Assembly: GCA_050847315.1 (NCBI GenBank)
Contig: CP193791.1
Reading direction: 5' to 3' (one strand)
From: Cedecea sp000277545
GTDB lineage: Bacteria > Pseudomonadota > Gammaproteobacteria > Enterobacterales > Enterobacteriaceae
DNA length: 64,000 nucleotides
Position numbers and translations under genes: made by a program. Positions 45,196-53,497 of this stretch are shown piece by piece. How positions within the stretch are numbered: position 1 is the stretch's first letter; each line of letters opens with the position of its first letter. Under the pieces are notes generated by a model that was not told the DNA's origin, did not search any database, and was given only the letters and a program-made list of their open reading frames with translations.

Positions 45196-45912
45196 ATGAA
45201 CGAATTGTTTCCATTAGCAAGCGCCGCCGGGATGACCGTCGGCCTTGCCGTTTGTGCCCTCATCGTCGGCCTCGTGCTGGCGATGATTTTTGCCGTCTGG
45301 GAATCCGCCAAATGGCGCCCGGTGGCATGGATAGGCTCCGGGGTAGTCACGCTTTTCCGCGGCCTGCCTGAAATCCTGGTGGTGCTGTTTATCTACTTCG
45401 GCTCCTCCCAGCTGCTGCTGATACTCTCTGATGGCTTCACCCTCAACCTCGGTTTTACCGCGATCCCGGTCAAAATGGAGATTGAGAACTTTGACGTCAG
45501 CCCGTTTCTCTGCGGCGTGATTGCCCTCTCCCTGCTCTATTCCGCCTACGCGTCACAGACGCTGCGCGGCGCGCTGAAAGCGGTGCCGGTTGGGCAGTGG
45601 GAATCGGGCCAGGCGCTGGGTTTATCCAAAACTGCGATTTTCTTCCGGCTGGTCATGCCGCAGATGTGGCGTCACGCGCTGCCGGGCCTCGGTAACCAGT
45701 GGCTGGTGCTGCTGAAAGACACCGCGCTGGTGTCGCTTATCAGCGTGAATGACCTGATGCTGCAAACCAAAAGTATCGCCACGCGCACCCAGGAGCCGTT
45801 TACCTGGTACGTGATTGCGGCGGCGATTTATCTGGTCATCACCCTGCTGAGTCAGTACATCCTGAAGCGCATTGACCTGCGCGCCACGCGCTTTGAACGG
45901 AGACCTGGCTGA
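45196..45912 (+). CDS. artQ: Arginine ABC transporter permease ArtQ
   Basis: Inner-membrane permease with about five helices, paired with ArtM. The ATPase-coupling EAA-like loop, GALKAVPVGQWESGQALGLSKTAIFFRLVMPQ, lies near residues 123-155. MNELFPLASAAGM at 45196 is the start (238 residues, E. coli length); in-frame starts within artI are rejected. The stop overlaps the artM start (TGATG), so the two permeases are translationally coupled. Confidence 0.97.
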   Translation: MNELFPLASAAGMTVGLAVCALIVGLVLAMIFAVWESAKWRPVAWIGSGVVTLFRGLPEILVVLFIYFGSSQLLLILSDGFTLNLGFTAIPVKMEIENFDVSPFLCGVIALSLLYSAYASQTLRGALKAVPVGQWESGQALGLSKTAIFFRLVMPQMWRHALPGLGNQWLVLLKDTALVSLISVNDLMLQTKSIATRTQEPFTWYVIAAAIYLVITLLSQYILKRIDLRATRFERRPG

Positions 45913-46580
45913 TGCTCGAGTATTTACCGGAGCTGATGAAGGGTCTGCACACCAGCCTGACGCTCACCGCCGCTTCCATTGCCGTTGCGCTCGTGCTGTC
46001 GCTGCTGTTCACCATTGTTCTGACGCTGAAAACGCCGGGGCTGGTGCATATTGTGCGCGCCTACATCACGCTGTTTACCGGCACGCCGCTGCTGGTGCAG
46101 ATCTTCCTGATTTACTACGGTCCAGGGCAGTTCCCGTCGCTTCAGCATTATCCGGTGCTGTGGCATCTGCTTTCCGAACCGTGGCTGTGCGCGTTGATTG
46201 CGCTCTCTCTGAACAGCGCCGCGTACACCACGCAGCTGTTTTACGGGGCAATTCGCGCTATACCGGAAGGTCAGTGGCAGTCCTGCAGCGCCTTAGGGAT
46301 GAGCAAGAAAGATACGCTGGCCATCCTGTTGCCGTACGCCTTCAAGCGCGCACTCTCTTCTTACTCGAACGAAGTCGTGCTGGTGTTCAAGAGCACCTCG
46401 CTGGCCTACACCATTACGCTGATGGAAGTGATGGGCTACGGGCAGCTTCTGTATGGCCGCACCTATGATGTGGCGGTTTTCGGCGCAGCCGGTCTGGTCT
46501 ACCTCATCGTCAACGGGCTGCTTACGTTGCTGATGCGCCTGATTGAACGCCGGGCACTGGCCTTTGAACACCGCAGCTAG
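45912..46580 (+). CDS. artM: Arginine ABC transporter permease ArtM
   Basis: Second inner-membrane permease of the arginine importer, 222 residues as in E. coli. Five hydrophobic segments are visible. The coupling loop is GAIRAIPEGQWQSCSALGMSKKDTLAILLP near residue 115. It starts on the last base of the artQ stop codon. A strong terminator follows, so artJ has its own promoter. Confidence 0.97.
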   Translation: MLEYLPELMKGLHTSLTLTAASIAVALVLSLLFTIVLTLKTPGLVHIVRAYITLFTGTPLLVQIFLIYYGPGQFPSLQHYPVLWHLLSEPWLCALIALSLNSAAYTTQLFYGAIRAIPEGQWQSCSALGMSKKDTLAILLPYAFKRALSSYSNEVVLVFKSTSLAYTITLMEVMGYGQLLYGRTYDVAVFGAAGLVYLIVNGLLTLLMRLIERRALAFEHRS

Positions 46581-46594
46581 ACAAGCTAACAGAC

Positions 46595-46618
46595 AAAGCG
46601 GGGCAACCCGCTTTTTTT
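46595..46618 (+). terminator. Terminator of artPIQM
   Basis: An 8-bp stem (AAAGCGGG with CCCGCTTT, loop GCAA) followed by a run of T. It lies 14 bases after the artM stop. Confidence 0.9.
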
Positions 46619-46627
46619 ACGCCCATT

Positions 46628-46666
46628 TAATTATAAATATACATTTTTATTGCATATAAATTCACT
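46628..46666 (+). promoter_or_regulatory. Tandem ArgR boxes upstream of artJ
   Basis: The downstream core TGCATATAAATTCA (46651-46664) is a perfect TGNATNNNNATNCA. The upstream core (46630-46643, ATTATAAATATACA) is conserved mainly in its right half. Core spacing is 21 bp. ArgR repression of artJ is established in E. coli. Confidence 0.75.
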
Positions 46667-46735
46667 CTTTGGCATGGTGGTTTGACGCCGGGAAACGGCG
46701 ACTTAAAACAATATTGACAGACAGGAGCAACACGC

Positions 46736-47467
46736 ATGAAAAAGTTACTGTTAGCCGCCATGTTCGCTACAACCGCATTCAGCGCGGCCGCAGCGGAGAA
46801 AATCAACTTCGGCTCTTCGGCAACCTATCCTCCTTTTGAATCTCTGGACGCCAGCAATCAGATCGTCGGTTTCGATATCGATCTGGCCAAAGCATTATGC
46901 AAACAAATGCAGGCAGAATGTACCTTCACCAACCACGCATTTGACAGCCTGATCCCTTCCCTGAAGTTTCGTAAATACGACGCGGTGATTTCCGGGATGG
47001 ATATCACACCTGAGCGCGCCAAACAGGTCGCCTTTACCAACCCTTACTACGCCAACTCGGCGGTGGTGATTGCGAAAAAAGGCCAGTTTGCTTCGCTGGA
47101 CGATCTCAAAGGCAAACGTATCGGGATGGAAAACGGCACCACGCACCAGAAATACCTGCAGGATAAACATCCTGAGATCAAAACCGTCTCCTACGACAGT
47201 TACCAGAACGCGATTATTGACCTGAAAAATGGCCGTATTGATGGCGTGTTTGGCGATACCGCCGTGGTGAACGAATGGCTGAAGACCAATCCGCAGCTGG
47301 GCACCGTGGGCAAGCATGTGACCGACGCACAGTACTTTGGCACCGGTTTAGGGATTGCGGTTCGCGCGGATAATCAGGCCCTGCTGAAGAAGCTAAACGA
47401 CGCGCTGGCGGCGATTAAAGCGGATGGGACTTACCAGAAGATCAGCACTCAGTGGTTCCCAGGCTGA
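46736..47467 (+). CDS. artJ: Arginine-binding periplasmic protein ArtJ
   Basis: High-affinity periplasmic arginine receptor for the ArtQMP permease. A signal peptide MKKLLLAAMFATTAFSAAAA precedes mature EKINFGSSATYPPFES. It has 243 residues, the same as ArtI, with conserved ISGMDITPERAKQV and ENGTTHQKY loops. A GGAGCAA ribosome site precedes the ATG. It is monocistronic, with ArgR boxes upstream. In K-12 rlmC lies directly beyond it; here a three-gene insertion intervenes. Confidence 0.97.
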   Translation: MKKLLLAAMFATTAFSAAAAEKINFGSSATYPPFESLDASNQIVGFDIDLAKALCKQMQAECTFTNHAFDSLIPSLKFRKYDAVISGMDITPERAKQVAFTNPYYANSAVVIAKKGQFASLDDLKGKRIGMENGTTHQKYLQDKHPEIKTVSYDSYQNAIIDLKNGRIDGVFGDTAVVNEWLKTNPQLGTVGKHVTDAQYFGTGLGIAVRADNQALLKKLNDALAAIKADGTYQKISTQWFPG

Positions 47468-47542
47468 TAATTCCTGTATTCATTATAAAATGATGGCATT
47501 TCGTACCCGGGTATTAGCCTGATCTATATTAGCTATTCTTCT

Positions 47543-47573
47543 AACCTGAGAGGGTGCAACACACTCTCAGGTT
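47543..47573. terminator. Hairpin between artJ and the GntR gene
   Basis: A 10-bp stem (AACCTGAGAG with CTCTCAGGTT) continues past one G-A mismatch into GTG/CAC. It lies 75 bases after the artJ stop and probably serves the convergent artJ and regulator genes. The T tail is short. Confidence 0.55.
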
Positions 47574-47766
47574 TATCCCTGCTCACATCTGCGAGCCGAC
47601 ACTCATCTAATCGGCAAGCCACATGCTCGACGCTAGTTATTCTGAATACAAAAACATAATCTGAATAATAAAATCCCCTTCTGGATAAATAATATTTATT
47701 CATCAGGTAATTTTAAAAAAATAACATTATGCTGGCGCTAGGGTAGCATTTTATTTTCCTGATGGA

Positions 47767-48516
47767 TTATTTACCTGTCGTTTTGAGTTCAATTTTGAAA
47801 TCGTAATATTCGTTCAGACACCATGTCTGCGTATATTCCACGGGAATATTATTATGGCTATACCCGATACGGGTGACCAATAATATAGGATCGCGTTCCG
47901 AGATATTCAGGTAATAGGCCAAGTGCTTATCTGCGGCAACTGCGCTAAATTTTTGGGTGGCTGATAACACCGGGATGCCTTTTTCCTCAAGATAGCGATA
48001 GAGCGATTCATTCAATTCGTTGATTTTATTCAGCAACGGCGCGGGTAATATCGCCCTCTGCACCGAAACGACGGTGCCACTAATTTTACGCAGGCGCGTC
48101 AGCTCGACAATATCTTTATGACTTTCTGCGAGCTGTAAAAATTGTTGTTCTTTTTCAGTCGCAGCTCGACGAACATAGCCCACCAATTCGCTTTGTGCCT
48201 CCCCCCCGCTGGCAAAAGCTATTTCACTGAAGCTCTCCAGCTGGACTAATGACTGGCGAACGTGAGGAGCAACATAGGTCCCGGAGCCAGGATTTCGGAC
48301 AAGGCTTCGATCCTCGATAAGCTGCTCAATAGCTTTTCTGGTGGTACCCCGAGAAATACCTAACGCCTCCATCAGCGTGCGCTCTGAAGGCAATGCATCT
48401 CCAGGGCGAAGCTGACCTTCATCAATCACGCGCTGGATCTCATTCGCCAGTTGCAGATACAGCGGCATGGCATTTGAACCATCGATTTTTAAATCAGCAG
48501 GTTGCAACAACTTCAT
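47767..48516 (-). CDS. GntR/HutC-family transcriptional regulator
   Basis: DNA-binding regulator of 249 residues, probably controlling the divergent two-gene unit at 48838-51695. The N-terminal winged helix spans about residues 15-78 (MPLYLQLANEIQRVIDEGQL, then ALPSERTLMEALGISRGTTRKAIEQL and GSGTYV). A UTRA-type effector domain (about 100-249) follows and typically binds phosphosugars or related small molecules. MKLLQPADL at 48516 is the likely start; its purine-rich site AAGAGA is very close to the ATG, so the start is uncertain. It has no counterpart at this locus in K-12. Confidence 0.85.
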   Translation of the reverse strand: MKLLQPADLKIDGSNAMPLYLQLANEIQRVIDEGQLRPGDALPSERTLMEALGISRGTTRKAIEQLIEDRSLVRNPGSGTYVAPHVRQSLVQLESFSEIAFASGGEAQSELVGYVRRAATEKEQQFLQLAESHKDIVELTRLRKISGTVVSVQRAILPAPLLNKINELNESLYRYLEEKGIPVLSATQKFSAVAADKHLAYYLNISERDPILLVTRIGYSHNNIPVEYTQTWCLNEYYDFKIELKTTGK

Positions 48517-48676
48517 TCTCTTGACGTCCAGTTTACCAGGTAGCGATTCAACTATACCACTTATTAACAACACAAATATCAACGACGTGATTTTTGATCG
48601 TTCTGGCGATCTAAAGAGCCGTACAAGATCACAAAAAAGACAAAATAAGTATGAAAATTCCCCTCATTACCATTAT

Positions 48677-48704
48677 GGTACACAAGTGGTACACAACCGG
48701 TACA
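48677..48704. repeat. Three GGTACA repeats with 11-bp period, candidate GntR operator
   Basis: GGTACA begins at 48677, 48688 and 48699, exactly one helical turn apart. The first two units share GGTACACAA. The array lies midway between the divergent regulator and target gene, where an operator would be expected. Binding by the neighbouring GntR protein is inferred. Confidence 0.65.
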
Positions 48705-48711
48705 TAGTGAA

Positions 48712-48729
48712 CATTTGAATTTGCAAATG
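48712..48729. repeat. 18-bp inverted repeat CATTTG-N6-CAAATG
   Basis: Perfect 6-bp arms around a 6-base spacer, 7 bases beyond the GGTACA array and 108 bases before the TIM-barrel gene start. It may be a second operator. There is no T tract, so it is not a terminator. Confidence 0.5.
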
Positions 48730-48837
48730 GTTTTTATGCAGGAACGTTTATTACGGTGAAATACCGTTTTTTTCCCACACAAATACCCTGCAGAACGCAG
48801 GAGGATTTCGTTAACTACTGCGCCAATGAGGAAATCT

Positions 48838-49770
48838 ATGATGACATCGAAACGTTTACTCGACTGCAGCGCTTCTGAGCTGGCTGCGCTCACCAAACCG
48901 CAGCTACTTCACGCTATCCGCGCTAGCGAGGGTCGGGTCATGGTCAGTGAAACCATCGCCATCACTCAACCTCTGCTCGCGAACATCACGAATGCTGAAC
49001 TTGCAGCCTCTCAGGGTGCCGATATTCTGCTGATCAATATGTTCGACTGCCAACAACCTTTGATACAGGGCATGCCGGGTGATATTGATCCGGCACAGAC
49101 CTTACATGTGCTCCAACAGCTAACCGGCCGCGTAATTGGCGTCAATCTCGAAGCCGTCGATCCACGGTTTGCTACGGAACATGATGAGTTATGGAAAATG
49201 AAGCCAGGCCGTGCGGCGACACCTGAGAATGCCCGCAAATTGGTAAAGATGGGGGCAAAAATTTTAGTTCTTACTGGTAACCCAAACAATGGCGTCAGCA
49301 ATATGGCTCTGGCTCAGTCGGCAGGAAAAATCCGCAGTGCCATTGGCGACGAGGCCGTCATTATCAGTGGAAAAATGCACGGTGCGGGCGTGGTTCAGGA
49401 AAGCGGTGCAGCCATTATAAATGAAAGCGATCTCCATGAATTTGCGCGCCAGGGCGTTGATATTGCGCTGATCCCAGCCCCGGGTACTGTACCGGGCATG
49501 AGTATTGAGGCAGCCAGCTCACTAATTCGCTGCGCACACTCGGCCGGCATGATGGCAATGACGGCTATTGGTACCTCTCAGGAAGGTGCCGATCGGGATA
49601 CCGTTCGCCAGATAGCCTTGATGAGCAAAATGGCCGGTGCCGACCTGCATCATATTGGCGATACCGGTTATATGGGGATCGCGCTGCCAGAAAATATTTT
49701 CGCCTACGGGATAGCTATCAGAGGAGTCAGGCATACCTACAGCCGAATCGCCCGCTCAGTGAATCGTTAA
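48838..49770 (+). CDS. TIM-barrel-like protein of unknown function (DUF7916-like, tentative)
   Basis: I cannot assign a reaction. The 310 residues look like a beta/alpha barrel, with alternating hydrophobic strands and loops such as GADILLINMFD, GRVIGVNLEAVDP, GAKILVLTGNPNNGVSN, EAVIISGKMHGAG, GVDIALIPAPGTVPG, GMMAMTAIGTSQEGAD and ADLHHIGDTGYMG. Such proteins are sometimes mislabelled as HAD-like hydrolases; resemblance to DUF7916 is from memory. Start ATG 48838 has AGGA five bases upstream; 48826 and 48841 are alternatives. It is divergent from the GntR gene and followed by the GT-B-like gene after 71 bases. Confidence 0.7.
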   Translation: MMTSKRLLDCSASELAALTKPQLLHAIRASEGRVMVSETIAITQPLLANITNAELAASQGADILLINMFDCQQPLIQGMPGDIDPAQTLHVLQQLTGRVIGVNLEAVDPRFATEHDELWKMKPGRAATPENARKLVKMGAKILVLTGNPNNGVSNMALAQSAGKIRSAIGDEAVIISGKMHGAGVVQESGAAIINESDLHEFARQGVDIALIPAPGTVPGMSIEAASSLIRCAHSAGMMAMTAIGTSQEGADRDTVRQIALMSKMAGADLHHIGDTGYMGIALPENIFAYGIAIRGVRHTYSRIARSVNR

Positions 49771-49841
49771 TGATGACTAATTCCGACCGGTACACCGGCT
49801 GGAATGCGCCCACAATGAAATATCGATGAGGTACGATAATT

Positions 49842-51695
49842 ATGCCACTTGCTGCATCCTCACTTTCGCGTCTATTAACTCAATTTAATCTGGAAAAAAC
49901 AACAAAGCTCCTAATCGTCGGCTATTCGCCTACGGGTGGAGGGCATACCGGTCGACTATTACAAATAATCGATCATGCCCTTCAGCAAGACACGCTACCT
50001 AAAGACTCCATAGTAATATTTCATGCACCTCCCGCCTGGGAGAATGTCCAGCGCCGGGGAGAACTGCAGACGCTTGCAAATAAGCTGGCAAGCCGAGGAA
50101 TTCACGTCTTACTGACAGAGTCAACTAAGCCCGTCTACGGTTATCTGGATGATAAAACTGGAGGGTCAGACGATGCAAAAATACTTGAAAGACTGGCCAG
50201 TAACCCTTTACGATATCGCAACAATCGTCCCGCCTTACTACCTGATATATCTCATCGTACGCGAACCCTATCCCCGGAAACGTTTCTTAGCAATATCCTC
50301 GACATCAATAAACTTCCCGTTATTGAAAGCGCCGATCTTTTTAGCCATCTGAAAAAATATCTCGACATAAAAGCGTTTCAAAAACGTATCTATGTACTTA
50401 CTGATATGGATTATTCCCTGCAAAAATCAGCCGCCAAAGCTGGCGTGCCGGCTATACACCGTCTGGATCAGCAAAATCACGCCATTCTGCTGGATCCCAA
50501 AAATTCGGCAATGAACTTACTGCCAAAATATGCGTTGTTAGCAAAGGTATTGGGCGGTACTTTCGAAAATATTTCTCATATATCCCTTGGCGAAAAAAAT
50601 ACGCTGAGTTCGGTCAAATCTACCGCCGACATGCTGCGGATCACCTCCGCCAGCGGAATAAGAGAAGCACATACGAAAATTATTCAATTGCTGCAGGCTC
50701 ACGCTCTCCCCTTGAATGCGGTCGCGAGTGCCTTAGGGAGCGGTGCTCTCTTTGCGGGAGTGATAGCAGGGAGCAGATGCATGGCAAACATGGCTCTACG
50801 CAACATTGTTTATATTTACGCGCATAAGAAAAGCAATCTCATTGCCCAGCATGTTCTGTCTAAAATCAGTCAGAACGATGAGCATTATTCCCGGCGCATA
50901 TTTTTATTCTGCGGTGCAAAAGCAGTTGGAAACTATAACGCACTGCATCTGGCCTACCTGGCCGATGCTGATGGCATTACCACCGCAGGGGCTGGTACCA
51001 ACGGAGAATTCAGTTACTTACATCGTAATACTCCATGTAAATCCCGTCTGCTGGTACTGCCTATTGAAGGACACAACGAACAGTTGGCCAACACCAAATA
51101 TCTCAGCAGTCATGCCGCTACAAGAGACTTTATCTACCAGTTGGAAGTAAATGAAAAACTTGACGCGGCGCTCGACAAATATGTTTCTACTGAACCTGAC
51201 GTTATCGATACATCTTTAACGCTGGCCGCATTGATTGAAGCCATATCCTCGCAGGAAACTTATGTTTCAAAGGCACATGACATTTTGTTCAGGCAGCTTC
51301 CACTCACCAATGATTCCCTGCGATTGAAAAATTTAGAGGAAAAAATGAATCAGTCGGTGGTATTAAAAGCTACCCGCCGTTATCTAAAAATTGTGCTTCA
51401 GGGCATGCAGGCTCTGGCCTCCTCACCCACAGGCAGCATTAGCATCTGGTATAGCGACAAAGCGACCAATCCCGTTCATTTCGCCAGCCCATGGGAACTG
51501 GGACTGATGCTTGAAAATAACAAAATGCTCAGCAACGCTATTGAAATTTCTGAAACGGAAATGCCTGAGCTGCCCTTGCGTCAGCAAGTTGCTAAGTTGT
51601 TTAAAGATGGTTCAAAAAATTGGAACACATTATTTATCAACGAGATGAGCGTCATTAAACACAGGCTGGGTGATATCATGATCACTGGCTTCTGA
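49842..51695 (+). CDS. GT-B-like protein with MurG/MGDG-synthase-type motifs
   Basis: A 617-residue protein I do not recognise as a named gene. Residues 22-46 (LLIVGYSPTGGGHTGRLLQ) form a Rossmann strand and Gly-rich loop, GGGH at 32-35, as in MurG and monogalactosyldiacylglycerol synthases. Residues 374-389 (ADADGITTAGAGTNGE) and GHNEQ at 410-414 resemble the sugar-nucleotide site of GT-B enzymes. A C-terminal extension of about 150 residues has no recognised motif. There is no signal peptide; one hydrophobic stretch near 290-305 (ALGSGALFAGVIAG) could be a buried helix. GC is about 45% in a sampled line, lower than neighbours. It is probably co-transcribed with the TIM-barrel gene. Glycosyltransferase activity is inferred only. 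Confidence 0.6.
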   Translation: MPLAASSLSRLLTQFNLEKTTKLLIVGYSPTGGGHTGRLLQIIDHALQQDTLPKDSIVIFHAPPAWENVQRRGELQTLANKLASRGIHVLLTESTKPVYGYLDDKTGGSDDAKILERLASNPLRYRNNRPALLPDISHRTRTLSPETFLSNILDINKLPVIESADLFSHLKKYLDIKAFQKRIYVLTDMDYSLQKSAAKAGVPAIHRLDQQNHAILLDPKNSAMNLLPKYALLAKVLGGTFENISHISLGEKNTLSSVKSTADMLRITSASGIREAHTKIIQLLQAHALPLNAVASALGSGALFAGVIAGSRCMANMALRNIVYIYAHKKSNLIAQHVLSKISQNDEHYSRRIFLFCGAKAVGNYNALHLAYLADADGITTAGAGTNGEFSYLHRNTPCKSRLLVLPIEGHNEQLANTKYLSSHAATRDFIYQLEVNEKLDAALDKYVSTEPDVIDTSLTLAALIEAISSQETYVSKAHDILFRQLPLTNDSLRLKNLEEKMNQSVVLKATRRYLKIVLQGMQALASSPTGSISIWYSDKATNPVHFASPWELGLMLENNKMLSNAIEISETEMPELPLRQQVAKLFKDGSKNWNTLFINEMSVIKHRLGDIMITGF

Positions 51696-51772
51696 CAGTC
51701 TTAACGGCTACATATAAAAGCGGAAACACGCATCGTGACGGCACCAACCCGGCGGCTTCCGCTTCCCAAATG

Positions 51773-52900
51773 TTAGTCCCGGACCAGCAGCGTCAACACT
51801 TCGTAATGCGAAGTATGCGGGAACATATCAAACAGCTGGGTACGCACCACGCGATAACCCGGCAGCATCTGAATATCCTTCGCCATGGTCTGCGCGTTGC
51901 AGCTTGAGTAGACGATAAACGCCGGAGCCATCTGCGTCAGATAATCGCACAGCGCTTTACCGATCCCACGGCGCGGCGGGTTCACCAAAACCAGCTGCGG
52001 GATATCCTGCTGGGCGACGGCAAACTGAGTGGAATCCAGCGCCTGAAAATGAATATTATGCAGGCCCAGTTTTTCAGCCGACTGCTGTGCGCTGGCTATC
52101 GCCTCCGGGGCAATTTCAATCCCGGTAAGCTTCATCTCCGGCGTGGCGCAGTGCAGGCCAAAACCTCCCACGCCGCAGAACAGATCCCACATATGGTTGA
52201 CGGGTAGCGCGCGCACCCAGTCACGGGCGGTGGCATACAACCGGGAAGCAACCTGAGGGTTAGTCTGGAAGAAACTTTGCGGACGAATATAGAGCGGTAC
52301 GCCGTTGAAAACCTCTTCGAGCGCACGCTGTTCGGTCAGCAGAATTTCCTGCTCACCTTCCATAATCGCCATGTGTACGGGCTGAATGTTGGCCGAAATC
52401 ACCTTGAGCTGAGGGAGTTGCTGCTGTAACCACGGCAGCGCCGCTCGCAACTGCCCCAGCTTGCTTTCCGAACGCAGCACAAAGCGCAGCATCATGCCGC
52501 CATCCGCCAGGCTTTCGGTCAGCAGGAGATACTTCAGCTCTCCACGCTTACGCGCCACGTTGTAGGGCGTTAATCCCGCACGGGCAATAAAGGGCTTCAA
52601 TGTCGCAAAAACAGGCCCAAATGAAACAGGATACAGCGGGCAGTCGGTTAAATCCTCGGGCGTGCCGTCGCGGTGTAACATCCCCAGCAGCGGTTTTTCC
52701 ACGCTGCCGCTAACCACCATTTTAGCTTTATTGCGAAATGCCTGCTCAGGGCCGCTGACCGGCTGGCACCACTCGCCCACGGCAATGCCTTCCAGCAGTT
52801 GCCGGAGATCGGTCATTTTAGCGAGAAGCTGGTCTTCCACCGGTTGTTCAATCCACTGGCAGGAACGACAGCGGCCGGCATCATAGAGCGCGCATTGCAT
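51773..52900 (-). CDS. rlmC: 23S rRNA (uracil(747)-C(5))-methyltransferase RlmC
   Basis: SAM-dependent RNA methyltransferase that methylates U747 of 23S rRNA. N-terminal [4Fe-4S] ligands are Cys3, Cys11 and Cys14 (MQCALYDAGRCRSCQW), with a further Cys in DCPLYP. The SAM-binding motif MWDLFCGVGGFGLHC is near residue 236. The catalytic region has VNPPRRGIG and the nucleophile Cys in YSSCNAQT. It has 375 residues, as in E. coli RumB/RlmC. It ends next to the accessory module. Confidence 0.97.
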   Translation of the reverse strand: MQCALYDAGRCRSCQWIEQPVEDQLLAKMTDLRQLLEGIAVGEWCQPVSGPEQAFRNKAKMVVSGSVEKPLLGMLHRDGTPEDLTDCPLYPVSFGPVFATLKPFIARAGLTPYNVARKRGELKYLLLTESLADGGMMLRFVLRSESKLGQLRAALPWLQQQLPQLKVISANIQPVHMAIMEGEQEILLTEQRALEEVFNGVPLYIRPQSFFQTNPQVASRLYATARDWVRALPVNHMWDLFCGVGGFGLHCATPEMKLTGIEIAPEAIASAQQSAEKLGLHNIHFQALDSTQFAVAQQDIPQLVLVNPPRRGIGKALCDYLTQMAPAFIVYSSCNAQTMAKDIQMLPGYRVVRTQLFDMFPHTSHYEVLTLLVRD

Positions 52901-52948
52901 AGAAAAACCCTGAGAAAAAACGAGGGCGCAGATTGTAGCACTCCGCGC

Positions 52949-53422
52949 TTACTGAAGTCTGAAAAAAAGCCGGCTGCGGGCGGGGATAAACAGCAAAATC
53001 AGCACCAGAATATCGGGCAGCTTTTGGGTAAACAGCGAACGGAAGATCTCGCGCTTAGTGCCCCCTGCAACGCTGAATAATTCAGGGTATCCCCAGCCCA
53101 GGGAGGACAGAGACAACCAGGTCACGGAAATAATTTGGGTCAGCAGGAACAGCCAGCGTCCCCAGTTACGCCCTTTGACGATGACGAACGCGCAACGCAG
53201 TTCGACAAACAGCATCAACAGGCTGCCGAGAAAAACCAGCGTCAGGGGCCAGGTTTGCACGCTGCGATGGACAAAATCCATCACCCCGCTAACCCCGAGC
53301 ATATTAAACAGCAGCAGCAGGTCGAGGCATCGGGTAGTGACGATGCCGATAGCCGCCACCATCACCAGCGTGGGGACGTTTAATTTTGCATGGGATGACC
53401 GCTGTTTCCTGATAATTTCCAC
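52949..53422 (-). CDS. ybjO: Inner-membrane protein YbjO (DUF2593)
   Basis: Small membrane protein of 157 residues (162 in E. coli) with about four hydrophobic helices and the conserved LGWGYPELFSVAGGTKREIFRSLFTQKLPD loop near residue 107. Function is unknown. The first 15 residues diverge from E. coli and the start is assigned from the open frame. It lies between potI and rlmC, as in K-12, with a GC-rich hairpin separating it from potI. Confidence 0.88.
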   Translation of the reverse strand: MEIIRKQRSSHAKLNVPTLVMVAAIGIVTTRCLDLLLLFNMLGVSGVMDFVHRSVQTWPLTLVFLGSLLMLFVELRCAFVIVKGRNWGRWLFLLTQIISVTWLSLSSLGWGYPELFSVAGGTKREIFRSLFTQKLPDILVLILLFIPARSRLFFRLQ

Positions 53423-53443
53423 AACCTCGCGTTCCTTACGTCA

Positions 53444-53468
53444 CGGTGCCGCGACAAGCGCGGCACCG
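53444..53468. terminator. GC-rich hairpin between potI and ybjO
   Basis: A perfect 10-bp stem (CGGTGCCGCG with CGCGGCACCG, loop ACAAG) with no T tract on either strand. It could protect the 3' end of the pot mRNA or terminate weakly. Confidence 0.45.
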
Positions 53469-53497
53469 GAGGCACATCATTGCAGATTTTAGGCGTT

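Larger units (their letters stand above)
48517..48837. other. Divergent control region of the accessory module
   Basis: About 320 AT-rich bases between the regulator and the TIM-barrel gene. It holds the three-copy GGTACA repeat, an 18-bp inverted repeat and an AGGAGGA at 48799-48805 that is too far from either ATG to be the main ribosome site. No coding content is recognised. Confidence 0.6.

Noticed and set aside
48677..48704. Tandem repeats as a CRISPR array
   Set aside because: The units are only 11 bp with no spacers and there are no cas genes; an operator is the better reading.
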